A stretch of DNA of 64,000 bases from Streptomyces sp. NBC_00414 (lineage in GTDB: Bacteria; Actinomycetota; Actinomycetes; Streptomycetales; Streptomycetaceae), in NCBI RefSeq assembly GCF_036038375.1, contig NZ_CP107935.1, positions 2,108,001 through 2,172,000 on the forward strand, read 5' to 3'. Below are positions 27,686 through 36,025 of the stretch, one piece after another; within the stretch, counting starts at the first letter, position 1; the number at the start of each line of letters is the position of its first letter. The translations under genes were made by a program, and so were the position numbers. Below the pieces are notes generated by a model. The model had not been told where the DNA came from and ran no database searches. It saw nothing but the letters and a program-made list of their open reading frames with translations.

Positions 27686-29539
27686 TCACCCAACAGCCAA
27701 CGTGAGCCCCGGCTCCCCGTACTTGTCGGGCCCACCGAGCACCGCGGTGAAGACACCGCCCCGCACGACGAGCCCCTCCCCCGCCTCCCCCCGCTCGCAG
27801 ACCACGTCGAGCGGCTCGGCGGCCACAGCCCCGTACCGCACGGCGAACACGTCGAGCCCCTCCGGCGAGTCCGCCGAGGGCCCGACCTCCAGCGCACTCG
27901 TCGTCCGCACATGACGCCACCCGGCATCGGGATCGCCGTACCCCCGCGGATCGGCGGCCAGCGCGAACGCGGCCTCCTGCTGGCTGAGTTCGCTCCGGGC
28001 GTCGAAGGAGTCCGGACTCCCCTCCGCGGGGTGCGTCAGCCGCAGCTCACCCGCCGCGACGACGAGCGGCAGGTCGCTCACCCGCCGGAACCGGTCACCG
28101 TCGGCGGTGACATACGGCATCCCGGCGAGCAAGTACCGCTCTCCGCCCAGCCGTTCGACGATCACGGTCATCCACAGCCGCGTGCCGTCCGTGACGTACA
28201 ACGACCGCACCCGGCGCAGCACATGGTCGCGGCCGACGACGGGCTTGGTCACGAGCTTGGCGGCCAGCCCTCCGACGCGATGGTCGGCGACCCGCACCGC
28301 GCCCATCGGGCGGCACAGCAGGAAGCCGTCCGCGGCGGGGCCGATGACGGGCCCGAAGCCGTGCTGCCGGTTCACGGCGGCCGCGATGAGCGCCGTACCG
28401 CCCGCCTCGATCACCGAGGGAGTCATCCGGTCGTCGAACGACACCGTGACCGTGCCGGACCGCAGTTGGTGGCAGACGGGCGCCGTGCTCGGGGTGCGGT
28501 GCCAGCCCGGGGCGTCCTGGATCTGCCAGACGAGCATGAACGCGAAGTGTCCGTCCACGCCTCCGTCGGCCCCGACCGCGTGCCGGGCCCAGCGCGAGTC
28601 CCCGGCGTAGCGGCCGATGTCCGCGCCGATACGGCGGCCGAAGTACCGCAGTCCGAGGACGGATTCGAAGGCGGAGTGCTGCTCGCTGTAGCGCGGGCCG
28701 CCGAGGTCGAAGCCGCTCCCGCAGACCCGTGCGTCGATGTAGCGGGCGAGCGTGTCGCCGTCCTGCGCGAAGACCTCCTCGCCGCTGACCCGGTGGGCCT
28801 GCGCGAGGAAGGACAGGGAGATCGGCCCGTAGTTGTTGTCGTAGGCGCCGCCGTGCTCCGGAGGCAGGGGCGCGCCCCGGTCCCGTACGCGCCGGGCCCG
28901 GATCTCTTCGACGTACAGCCGCAGGGCCCGTTGCCGGACCGACTCGCCCTCCTCGGGCGGGAGATGGCGGGCGAGCATCAGGCCGCCGACCACACAGCCG
29001 ATGGCCTGGTTCGCGGCGTCCTGCGGGTTGAAGACCGTGGCCTCGGTCAGCCAGCGCCAGTATCCGCCCGCCACGCCCAGGAGTTCGCGGTACTGCTCGT
29101 CGTCGACGAGGCCGTCCGCCGCGTCGAGGACGTTGACCGCCTGGAGCAGCGCCCACACGGTGCTCGGCCAGTCACCGATGGGATGCGCGCCCGGCTCCAG
29201 CACGTAACGGGCGTACGGGAGACCGGAGTCGCGTGCCGTCAGGTTCGGGTAGCCGGGGTTGTCCTCGGTGAAGACGCGCTCGCGCAGATGGAAGCGGAGA
29301 CTGCGGCGCACGGCCTCGGGCAGACGCGGATCCTTGCCGCGGTGCCAGGCGAGCACGAGCAGGGACGTGACGCCGAGCGAGGTGTCGCCGATGTCGTCGC
29401 CGGCGGCCGGGTTCTCAAGGTTGCCCTCGGGAGTGAGACGGGCCAGGGCCGTCTCGGTGACGCCGGTCAGTACGGCGTCGTACGCGGCCGGGTCGTCCGC
29501 GAGGTCGTGGAGTCGGCCGCGTTGATGGAGGAGGTGCAC
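27686..29539 (-). CDS. Unrecognised 617-aa protein in sugar operon, possible polysaccharide lyase/hydrolase
   Basis: I do not recognise the exact family. The first 330 residues are helix-rich with repeated aromatic and Gly turns (GDDIGDTSLGV, GDWPSTVWALLQAV, DAANQAIGCVVGG, HGGAYDNNYGPISL), as in (alpha/alpha)6 toroids; the remainder is strand-rich, as in the beta-sandwich of polysaccharide lyases and related hydrolases. No signal peptide is visible, so it would act in the cytoplasm on imported oligosaccharides. Its GTG start lies 3 nt after the stop of the upstream permease gene, so it belongs to the transporter operon. Confidence 0.75.
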   Translation of the reverse strand: MHLLHQRGRLHDLADDPAAYDAVLTGVTETALARLTPEGNLENPAAGDDIGDTSLGVTSLLVLAWHRGKDPRLPEAVRRSLRFHLRERVFTEDNPGYPNLTARDSGLPYARYVLEPGAHPIGDWPSTVWALLQAVNVLDAADGLVDDEQYRELLGVAGGYWRWLTEATVFNPQDAANQAIGCVVGGLMLARHLPPEEGESVRQRALRLYVEEIRARRVRDRGAPLPPEHGGAYDNNYGPISLSFLAQAHRVSGEEVFAQDGDTLARYIDARVCGSGFDLGGPRYSEQHSAFESVLGLRYFGRRIGADIGRYAGDSRWARHAVGADGGVDGHFAFMLVWQIQDAPGWHRTPSTAPVCHQLRSGTVTVSFDDRMTPSVIEAGGTALIAAAVNRQHGFGPVIGPAADGFLLCRPMGAVRVADHRVGGLAAKLVTKPVVGRDHVLRRVRSLYVTDGTRLWMTVIVERLGGERYLLAGMPYVTADGDRFRRVSDLPLVVAAGELRLTHPAEGSPDSFDARSELSQQEAAFALAADPRGYGDPDAGWRHVRTTSALEVGPSADSPEGLDVFAVRYGAVAAEPLDVVCERGEAGEGLVVRGGVFTAVLGGPDKYGEPGLTLAVG

Positions 29540-29542
29540 GTA

Positions 29543-30430
29543 CTAGCCCTTCATACCGGAGGTGGCCAAGCCTTCCACGAGCCGCTTCTGGAAGATGAGG
29601 AAGCAGATGAGAGTGGGCAGGAGGGCGAGCGTCGACATGGCGAACATGGCGCCGTACGAGGAGCCGCTCGTCTGGTCCAGGAACAGGGTCAGGCCGAGAG
29701 GGACGGTGAACTTGTCGTTCTGCTGGAGGTAGACGAGCTGGTGCAGGAAGTCGTCGTACGTCCAGATGAACGTGAAGATCGTAGTGGTGATCAGCGCCGG
29801 CTTCATCAGCGGCAGGATGATCTTCCAGTAGATCTGGAAGGGGTTGGCACCGTCCATCATGGCCGCCTGGTCCAGCTCACGCGGGATGGAGCGGATGAAC
29901 TGGACCATGAGGAAGATGAAGAAGGCGTCCACCGCGAGGAACTTGGGCACGATCAGCGGCAGGAACGTGTTGATCCAGGTCAGGTTGTAGAAGATCGTGT
30001 ACTGCGGGATCAGGACGGCCTGGGTGGGCAGCATGAGCGTGCCGAGCATCAGGCCGAACCAGATCTTCTTGCCGCGGAACTCGAAGCGCGCGAAGGCGTA
30101 GGCGGCCAGCGAGCAGGAGATCACGTTCCCGATCACCGCGCCGATCGTGACGATCAGCGAGTTGGTGATGTAGAGGGAGAAGGAGTTGCCCGAGCCGCTC
30201 CAGCCCTCGGAGTAGTTCTCCGGCCGCAGCGACCCGGGGATGAGCCCGGGCTGGGTGAAGATCTCGGTGTCGGGCTTGAGCGAGCTGCTCAGCATCCACA
30301 GCAGCGGATAGAGCATGACGATCGCGACGCCGACGAGCACGGTGTGGATGAAGATACGGCGCGACCCGGTGGCCGAACGCAGCTTGTGCAGCGGCGACTT
30401 CGAGGCGTGGGCCGGGGTGACGGCGGACAT
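29543..30430 (-). CDS. Sugar ABC transporter permease (MalG type)
   Basis: The 295-residue inner-membrane permease has about six membrane spans and the coupling loop QAAMMDGANPFQIYWKIILP (EAA-type motif) that contacts the ATPase. It starts MSAVTPAHASKSPLHKLRS, with GGAGTCC 8 nt upstream. It pairs with the MalF-type permease upstream. No ATPase gene is in the operon; Streptomyces sugar importers commonly share the MsiK ATPase encoded elsewhere. Confidence 0.94.
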   Translation of the reverse strand: MSAVTPAHASKSPLHKLRSATGSRRIFIHTVLVGVAIVMLYPLLWMLSSSLKPDTEIFTQPGLIPGSLRPENYSEGWSGSGNSFSLYITNSLIVTIGAVIGNVISCSLAAYAFARFEFRGKKIWFGLMLGTLMLPTQAVLIPQYTIFYNLTWINTFLPLIVPKFLAVDAFFIFLMVQFIRSIPRELDQAAMMDGANPFQIYWKIILPLMKPALITTTIFTFIWTYDDFLHQLVYLQQNDKFTVPLGLTLFLDQTSGSSYGAMFAMSTLALLPTLICFLIFQKRLVEGLATSGMKG

Positions 30431-30484
30431 GGGATGAAGGACTCCTCGCTCGGACGTCGGTCGGCGTCGGTTCGCCGGCCGTCG

Positions 30485-31462
30485 TCAGTCGTCGTAGTGG
30501 ACCCAGTAGCGGCTGGCGATGAAGTTGACCGCCGTGAAGCCCGCGATGACCAGGAACAGCACCCAGGCGAGCGCCGAGGCGTATCCCATCTGGAGGTCGG
30601 TGAAGCCCTTCTTGTACAGGTAGAGGGAGTACAGCATGGTCGAGTTGAGGGGTCCGCCGGAGCCGTTGCTGATGACGAAGGCGGGGGTGAACGTCTTGAA
30701 CGCGTCGATGATCTGCAGGACGACGTTGAAGAAGACGATCGGTGTCAGCAGCGGCAGCGTGATCTTGAAGAAGCGGGTGACGGGGGTGACTCCGTCGATC
30801 GCGGCCGCCTCGTACACGTCCTTCGGCAGTTGCTTCAGGCCGGCGAGGAAGATGACCATCGGGGTGCCGAACTGCCAGACGGCCAGCAGGATCAGGGTGT
30901 AGATCGCGGTGTCGGGGCTGGAGATCCAGTCCTGGCCCTCGATGCCGAACCAGGCGAGGAAGTCGTTGAAGAGGCCGTCGCCGCCGAAGACCTGCCGCCA
31001 CACGATGGCGATGGCCACCGCCCCGCCGAGCAGGGACGGCAGATAGAAGGCGGCCCGGTACAGGCCGATGCCCCGCAGGTCGCGGTTGAGCAGCATCGCC
31101 ACACCGAGGGCGAGTGCCAGCTTCAGCGGTACCGACACGACGACGTACAGCAGCGTGGCGTGCACCGAGTCCCAGAAGACCGGGTCCTCGGTGAACATCT
31201 TGTCGTAGTTGTCCACTCCGACCCACCGCGCGGGCGTCAGCAGGTCGAAGTCGGTGAAGGACAGGTAGAGCGAGGCCAGCATCGGGTAGACCGTCAGCCC
31301 GAACAGGCCGAGGAACCAGGGGGCCAGGAAGGCGTACGGCCACCAGCCCCCGCCCCGCCGTCTGGCGAGGCGGCGGCGCATACGGTCACGCTCCCGCTGG
31401 TCGGACGGGGTCGCGGGAGCAGCCTGCTCCTTGACGACCTCGTCGGTCTTCGCGGTGGTCAT
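30485..31462 (-). CDS. Sugar ABC transporter permease (MalF type)
   Basis: The 325-residue permease has an N-terminal cytoplasmic stretch (RMRRRLARRRGGGWW), about six membrane spans and the coupling loop YEAAAIDGVTPVTRFFKITLP. ATG 31462 is preferred because AGGGAG lies 8 nt upstream; another ATG two codons earlier is too close to it, and the longer frame to 31570 runs into repeats. It lies between the binding-protein gene and the MalG-type permease gene, 54 nt before the latter. Confidence 0.92.
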   Translation of the reverse strand: MTTAKTDEVVKEQAAPATPSDQRERDRMRRRLARRRGGGWWPYAFLAPWFLGLFGLTVYPMLASLYLSFTDFDLLTPARWVGVDNYDKMFTEDPVFWDSVHATLLYVVVSVPLKLALALGVAMLLNRDLRGIGLYRAAFYLPSLLGGAVAIAIVWRQVFGGDGLFNDFLAWFGIEGQDWISSPDTAIYTLILLAVWQFGTPMVIFLAGLKQLPKDVYEAAAIDGVTPVTRFFKITLPLLTPIVFFNVVLQIIDAFKTFTPAFVISNGSGGPLNSTMLYSLYLYKKGFTDLQMGYASALAWVLFLVIAGFTAVNFIASRYWVHYDD

Positions 31463-31497
31463 ACTCATCTCTCCCTGGCCCTCTCGCGTCGTGCTGT

Positions 31498-31745
31498 TGT
31501 GCGGCGGAGGCTGAGCGCGTCCTCCGAAGTCCGGCGCGGCGCTCGCGCCCTTCAGCGGCGCGGGCACCACCGCCCTCTAGGGGCGCGGGGAACTGCGCGA
31601 CCGGCCACAGCGGACCCGCAGCCCCGAACGCCCCCACCCGAAGCGGCGCGTCAGCGCACCGCCGCCCTTCAGAGGCGCGGGGCTGTGTCCGCATACGGCT
31701 CCGCCGGGTGGGCGCGACCAGCCCCCACCGGCCCGCGGCTCCCAT
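31498..31745. repeat. Streptomyces intergenic repeats between permease and binding-protein genes
   Basis: Copies of the GGGGCGCGGGGAACTGCGCG element occur at about 31575-31600, with a degenerate copy (AGAGGCGCGGGGCTGTGTCC) at about 31672. They fill the spacer within the transport operon and could form hairpins that lower downstream permease expression relative to the binding protein, a common need in ABC operons. No gene is seen here. Confidence 0.7.
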
Positions 31746-31769
31746 CGACACCCCACTCGATGGGGGCCC

Positions 31770-33101
31770 TCAGCCCTCAAGAATCCCGGCCGACTGGTCG
31801 AAGAACGCCCCGAGCTGCGCCTTGATCGACTTCTTCCCGAAGGCCACCGCCAGGTTCGACTGGAACAGCAGGTCCCAGACCTGGTCGGCCCCCTGCGGCG
31901 GAGGCGCCGGCGCCGCGAGCGCGTCGGTCGCCTTGCCGACCCGCTGCGAGATGTAGTCCGCGTTGGCCATGTTCAGCTTGTCCGTCTCGGTCAGCCCCGA
32001 GGCGATCAGCTCGCGTGCCTTCTGCGTCGGCGGGATGCCGCGCAGCAACTGCATGTCCTTGATCGCCGTGGCGTCCTGGGCGAAGTACGACATGATCTTC
32101 ACCGAGTCGGCGATCTTCTTGCTGGCCTTCGTGGCGCTCAGCAGCACCCCGCCGTTGACGAAGTTGCCTTCGCGGGCCGCGGAGAAGTCGCCCTGCGGGG
32201 TGGGCAGGAAGTCGAGCTGCGCGTCGGTGATGGAGCCGCCCGCGCCGTAGACACCGGAGTCGAAGGTGAACAGGGCCTTGCCGATGACGACCGCGTTCTT
32301 GGTGAGGTCGTTGTGCGCGGCGGAGGTGATCGCCGGCGGCGGGGAGGCGTTGGCCTTGCGCATGCCGGCCCAGTACTCCCACCACTCCTGGAGGGTGTCG
32401 GCGGTGAAGCCGAGCTTCTTGCCGTCCTCGGTGAAGAAGGTCTGGCCCTTCTCCCGGGCGAAGACCTCGAAGCACTGGAGGGTCGAGCCGCCGCCGTCGT
32501 CGACGCCGTAGATCTTGCCGCCGCTCTTCTTGTGGACGTCCGTCGAGATCTTCTTCAGGTCGGCCCAGGTCCACTCGCGGTCGGGCAGCTCCAGGCCCAG
32601 CTTCTCCAGACCGCTGCGGTTGACCGTGAGCTGGTTGACGCCGATGCCGGACGGGACGCCGTAGAGCTTGCCGTCGACGGTGCCGGCGGCGAGGAGCGTC
32701 TTGGAGAAGCCGGTGAGGTCCAGGCTCTTGCCGACGTAGGAGTCGATCGGGGCGAGGACACCCTTGCGGGCGTACTGGGCGACCAGGGCGGTGTCCATCT
32801 GCAGCAGGTCGGGTGCGCTGCCGCCGGCGATGTTGGTGTTGAACTTGTCGAAGTACCCGTCGTAGCCGGAGTAGGTCGGCCGGATCTTGATCTTCGGGTT
32901 CTTCTTCTGGAAGGCGGCCAGGACCTTCTTGTAGGCCGCGTGCCGGTCGTCGCTGCCCCACCAAATCATGGTCAGGTCGCTGCTGGTGCTGCCGGCTCCG
33001 GTGCCTCCGCTGCAGGCGCTCAGCGAGGTGCCGAGCGCGCCGGCGACTGCGATGCCGCTCGCGGAGCGGAACAGGGTTCTGCGCGAGATCTGGTGACCCA
33101 C
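31770..33101 (-). CDS. Extracellular sugar-binding lipoprotein of ABC transporter
   Basis: The 443-residue substrate-binding protein (SBP_bac_1 family) has a twin-arginine plus lipobox signal: SRRTLF (R7-R8) and LSAC with Cys30, so it is probably a Tat-exported lipoprotein. Typical motifs are LTMIWWGSDDRH, GGSAPDLLQMD and GKLYGVPSGIGVNQL. The GTG start has GGAGGA 6 nt upstream; the longer frame to 33341 is rejected. It is the first gene of the operon encoding both permeases and the 617-residue protein. The sugar bound cannot be named. Confidence 0.93.
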   Translation of the reverse strand: MGHQISRRTLFRSASGIAVAGALGTSLSACSGGTGAGSTSSDLTMIWWGSDDRHAAYKKVLAAFQKKNPKIKIRPTYSGYDGYFDKFNTNIAGGSAPDLLQMDTALVAQYARKGVLAPIDSYVGKSLDLTGFSKTLLAAGTVDGKLYGVPSGIGVNQLTVNRSGLEKLGLELPDREWTWADLKKISTDVHKKSGGKIYGVDDGGGSTLQCFEVFAREKGQTFFTEDGKKLGFTADTLQEWWEYWAGMRKANASPPPAITSAAHNDLTKNAVVIGKALFTFDSGVYGAGGSITDAQLDFLPTPQGDFSAAREGNFVNGGVLLSATKASKKIADSVKIMSYFAQDATAIKDMQLLRGIPPTQKARELIASGLTETDKLNMANADYISQRVGKATDALAAPAPPPQGADQVWDLLFQSNLAVAFGKKSIKAQLGAFFDQSAGILEG

Positions 33102-33320
33102 CGGGTCCTCCTGGATGTGCGTGACGGATCCCCTGGCCGTCGAGCGGCTCGGGTCTTTTCCCTGGGGTGATGCCTTCCGGCGTGCGGCCTCGCCCGGCCG
33201 CACCGCTCTGCGGGTGGGGATCCCCGGCGTGGAGCCCAGTCGCACGAGCGCGCCCTCGCACGACTGCCGTACGTCGCGTACGGCGGGACGCCTCACCCAG
33301 GGCCGGGTCCCGCCGGCCAT

Positions 33321-33335
33321 GGAAAGCGCTTGTCC
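33321..33335. promoter_or_regulatory. LacI-like operator upstream of the binding-protein gene
   Basis: GGAAAGCGCTTGTCC has a perfect AAGCGCTT core with GGA/TCC flanks, like operators of LacI-family sugar regulators. It lies 220 nt before the binding-protein start and 29 nt past the ROK gene stop. It differs in sequence from the palindrome near the ROK gene, so two regulators may act on this locus. Confidence 0.5.
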
Positions 33336-33363
33336 GGACATTGGCAGACCTGCGGCTGACCCG

Positions 33364-34485
33364 TCAATGCCTCACTCGCACACCACCGGTCACGGTTTCG
33401 ATTCCGTGGGCCACGGCGAGGCGGCTCGCACCCGCCACGGTGCCGCTGTCGCCGACCATGCTGCTGACCACCTCGGTGGGCCAGCTCAGCCGCGCCAGTT
33501 CCTCCCGCACACCGGGCAGGAGCTGCGGAAACGCGCCGATCGCGCCACCCAGCACGATCAGCCCCGGGTCCAGCACCGCGACCACCGCGGCGGCCAGCCG
33601 GCCGACGTCGGCCGCGTGCTGGCCGACCACGGAACGGGCTGTGGAGTGCCCCTCCTCGGCGAGGGCGAAGAGCCGCTCGGGAGTACGCGGGCAGGTGCCG
33701 TCGGCGCCCCGCCAGGCGTCCGCGGCCCGGCGCAGGAGGGAACGGGAACCCATGCGCTCCTCCAGGGCCTCCCGGCGCGGTTCGCGGCCGTCGTCCCACG
33801 GGTAGGGCAGCCGGGCCAGCTCGCCCGCGGCGCCGTTCGCCCCGCGCAGCACCCGGCCGCCGATGACGATGCCGAGGCCGATGCCCACCCCGATCCGCAG
33901 ATAGCCGAACGAGTCACGGTCGCGGGCGGCGCCCTCGTGCAGCTCGGCGAGCGCGGCGCAGTTGACGTTGTTCTCCAGGTGGACGGGGACGTCCGTCGGC
34001 AGCGCGACGGCCATGGCGTCGAAGGCGGGGCCGGCCTTCTGGGTCGCGGGACGCATTCCGGTGCCCTCGCGGTCCCGCGCGGTGACGTCCCCGACGGCGA
34101 CGACCACGGCGCGCAGCGGGGCTCCGGCGGGCAGGGCGCCGAGGACCTCCCGGACCGTGCCGGCGGAGTCCGCCCGGGGGCCCGTACCCCTGGCGAGCAG
34201 GGTGCCGTCCAGGGCGCAGCCGCGCACCTGGGTGTGGGTGGGGCCGAGATCGACGGCGAGGACGGCACCCGCGGCGGGCCCGAGCCCGTAGACGGCGGCC
34301 GAACGGCCGGTGCCGCCGGTGGCGGTGCCGGAGCAGGCGGCGAGCTCGGCGCCCTCCAGCTCGGCCACGGCGGTGGAGACGGTCGGTTTGGACAGGCCCG
34401 CGCCGGCCGCCAGCTGGGGGCGGGTGGCGGTGCCCGTCGCGGCCAGTACGGCGAACACCGCGCGGGCGCTCTCGCTCAGGTTCAT
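33364..34485 (-). CDS. ROK-family transcriptional regulator
   Basis: The 373-residue product combines an N-terminal winged helix (LAATGTATRPQLAAGAGLSKPTVSTAVAELE) with a ROK sugar-kinase-like domain (LAVDLGPTHTQVRGCALDG, HLENNVNCAALAELHEG, VGIGLGIVIGG, LDPGLIVLGGAIG). The cysteine-rich zinc loop usual in ROK proteins is not evident. ATG 34485 is chosen with AGGGAG just upstream; the frame continues to 34566. It probably controls the transport operon and the divergent sugar kinase via the palindrome at 34586-34609. Confidence 0.9.
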   Translation of the reverse strand: MNLSESARAVFAVLAATGTATRPQLAAGAGLSKPTVSTAVAELEGAELAACSGTATGGTGRSAAVYGLGPAAGAVLAVDLGPTHTQVRGCALDGTLLARGTGPRADSAGTVREVLGALPAGAPLRAVVVAVGDVTARDREGTGMRPATQKAGPAFDAMAVALPTDVPVHLENNVNCAALAELHEGAARDRDSFGYLRIGVGIGLGIVIGGRVLRGANGAAGELARLPYPWDDGREPRREALEERMGSRSLLRRAADAWRGADGTCPRTPERLFALAEEGHSTARSVVGQHAADVGRLAAAVVAVLDPGLIVLGGAIGAFPQLLPGVREELARLSWPTEVVSSMVGDSGTVAGASRLAVAHGIETVTGGVRVRH

Positions 34486-34571
34486 GCTCTCCCTCAGGTC
34501 ATGCCGCGGCCTGCCGCTCGGGCTTGTCCGGCCCCGGTTGCAACCGTTGTACGGCATGGGTTCCACAACCC

Positions 34572-34609
34572 TTGACGCACCCTACTTCGTTAGTTAACTT
34601 CCTAACGAA
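34572..34609 (+). promoter_or_regulatory. Promoter and operator of the sugar kinase gene
   Basis: TTGACG at 34572-34577 and TAACTT at 34595-34600, 17 bp apart, form a good promoter for the rightward kinase gene. Overlapping it is a perfect inverted repeat, TTCGTTAG (34586-34593) and CTAACGAA (34602-34609). It lies between the ROK regulator and kinase genes and is the likely ROK operator. Confidence 0.7.
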
Positions 34610-34759
34610 CTCATGCGGTACTCGCCTGCCGCACTCCCCCGAAGCCCGTCCCGGGGCTTCCCTACTCGACCTGCTGTCCGTAGGCACGGTTCGCCCGCCG
34701 TCCGCTTCGCCTGCGCGCACCGCGTACCCGCGGCGCCGCGCATCGACGAAAGAGGCTCC

Positions 34760-35821
34760 GTGGCGGACTCCACGCCCGTCGCCGTCGGTATCGACGTGGG
34801 CGGCACGAAGACGCATCTGCGCGCCGTGGCCGGGGGCGACCCCGGCTCCGGGCGCGGCCCCGCTTTCGGGGGCGACCTCGACGCCGGGAGCGGCCCCGCT
34901 TTCGGGCGTGACCTCGATTCCGGGCACGACTATGACTCCGGGCGCGGCCACGGTTCCGGGCACGACTTCGACTCCGGGCGCGGCCCCGGCTCCGGGCCGA
35001 GGGCGGTCGCCGATCACGTGCGGAGGAGCAGTGGATGGAGGCCGCACGATCCGGCGTCCGCCGCCGCCTGGCTGGCCGCGCTGATCGACGACGTACTGCC
35101 CCGGGGCACCCGCCCGGCCGCGGTGGCCGTAGGCGGGCATGCTTGTGAGACGCCTCGCCAGTGCGAGGAGATCCGCTCCGCTCTCCACGCGCTCCTGCAC
35201 GTGCCCTGCCGTGTCGTCGGCGACGCCGAACTCCTCGTGCCCGCGGCCGGACTGGCCAAGGGCGTCGGCCTCGTCGCCGGCACCGGCTCGGTCGCGGTGG
35301 GCCTGCTGCCCGACGGCACCGGGATCCAGGTGGGTGGCTGGGGCGCGGTGCTCGGCGACGAGGGCGGGTCGGCCGGTCTCGTACGCGAGGCGGTGCGGGC
35401 CCTGTGGGCGGCACACGACCGCGGTGAACCGCCGGACGCGCTCGCGGAGCGGCTGACCGCCGCGTTCGGGGTGTCCGAAGTACCCGCGCTGGGCGCGGCG
35501 TTGGAGAGCGCGACCGATGTCTCCGCGGAGTGGGGGCGCCATGCCCCCAGCGTGTTCGCGGCGGCCGAGGACGGCTCTTCGCTCGCCCGTACGGTGATCG
35601 CCGAGGGCGCCCGGGAACTGGCGCGGCTCGTCGTGCTGCTCGCCGGACGCGGAGTTCCCGTGGACGACGTGGTGGTGGCGGGCGGCGCGGTGCTCGGCCG
35701 GCCGGTGCTGTACGAGGCGTTCAAGGCCGCGCTCGCCGAGGCGTTGCCGTCGGCGCGGCCGAGGCCGTTGCGGGTGCCGCCCGTCGAGGGGGCCGTGGCA
35801 CTGGCCCGCGCTCTGCTGTGA
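34760..35821 (+). CDS. BadF/BadG-type N-acetylglucosamine-kinase-like protein with Gly/Asp/Ser insertion
   Basis: The 353-residue product is a BadF/BadG/BcrA/BcrD ATPase-fold sugar kinase, the family of N-acetylglucosamine kinases. ATP motifs are VGIDVGGTKTHLRAV, LVAGTGSVAVGL, WGAVLGDEGGSAGLVREAV and VVVAGGAVLG. Residues about 25-80 are a low-complexity insertion made of imperfect repeats such as FGRDLDSGHDYDSGRGHGSG, which interrupts the first ATPase lobe directly after the phosphate-binding loop. GTG 34760 is preferred (AAAGAGG upstream); an in-frame ATG at 34613 lacks a ribosome site. It is divergent from the ROK gene. Confidence 0.85.
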   Translation: MADSTPVAVGIDVGGTKTHLRAVAGGDPGSGRGPAFGGDLDAGSGPAFGRDLDSGHDYDSGRGHGSGHDFDSGRGPGSGPRAVADHVRRSSGWRPHDPASAAAWLAALIDDVLPRGTRPAAVAVGGHACETPRQCEEIRSALHALLHVPCRVVGDAELLVPAAGLAKGVGLVAGTGSVAVGLLPDGTGIQVGGWGAVLGDEGGSAGLVREAVRALWAAHDRGEPPDALAERLTAAFGVSEVPALGAALESATDVSAEWGRHAPSVFAAAEDGSSLARTVIAEGARELARLVVLLAGRGVPVDDVVVAGGAVLGRPVLYEAFKAALAEALPSARPRPLRVPPVEGAVALARALL

Positions 35822-35882
35822 GGAACCGCGGCCGGTCGGCCGCACCATGACCGGCGCAACCGCCGTGACCGGTCCGACCGGC

Positions 35883-35904
35883 GTTCAACTCGCGTTCACC
35901 GCTC
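35883..35904 (+). promoter_or_regulatory. PHO-box-like PhoP direct repeat
   Basis: GTTCAACTCGC and GTTCACCGCTC are two adjacent 11-nt direct repeat units, the arrangement bound by the Streptomyces phosphate-starvation regulator PhoP (consensus unit starts GTTCA). A weaker unit (GTCCGACCGGC) precedes them. They lie 122-143 nt before a secreted phosphatase gene, which fits induction by low phosphate. Confidence 0.7.
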
Positions 35905-36025
35905 CGGGATCAGCTCACATGACCGGTACGGCCGAGTTCGTCCCGTCCGTTCGTCCCACCCGTTCGTCCCGCCCGTTGATCCGTTCCGTCACGACTCCAG
36001 CAGGACCAGAAGGAGAGGCACCTCC

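Noticed and set aside
27644..31825. A 1393-codon open frame on the plus strand
   Set aside because: It runs antisense through the 617-residue protein gene and both permease genes; its translation is a Gly/Arg/Val/Asp-rich shadow typical of high-GC DNA, while the minus-strand frames show clear protein families.
34613..34759. Longer N-terminus for the sugar kinase (ATG at 34613)
   Set aside because: The extra 49 codons are Arg/Pro-rich without a ribosome site and overlap the operator region; GTG 34760 has AAAGAGG and begins right before the ATPase fold.
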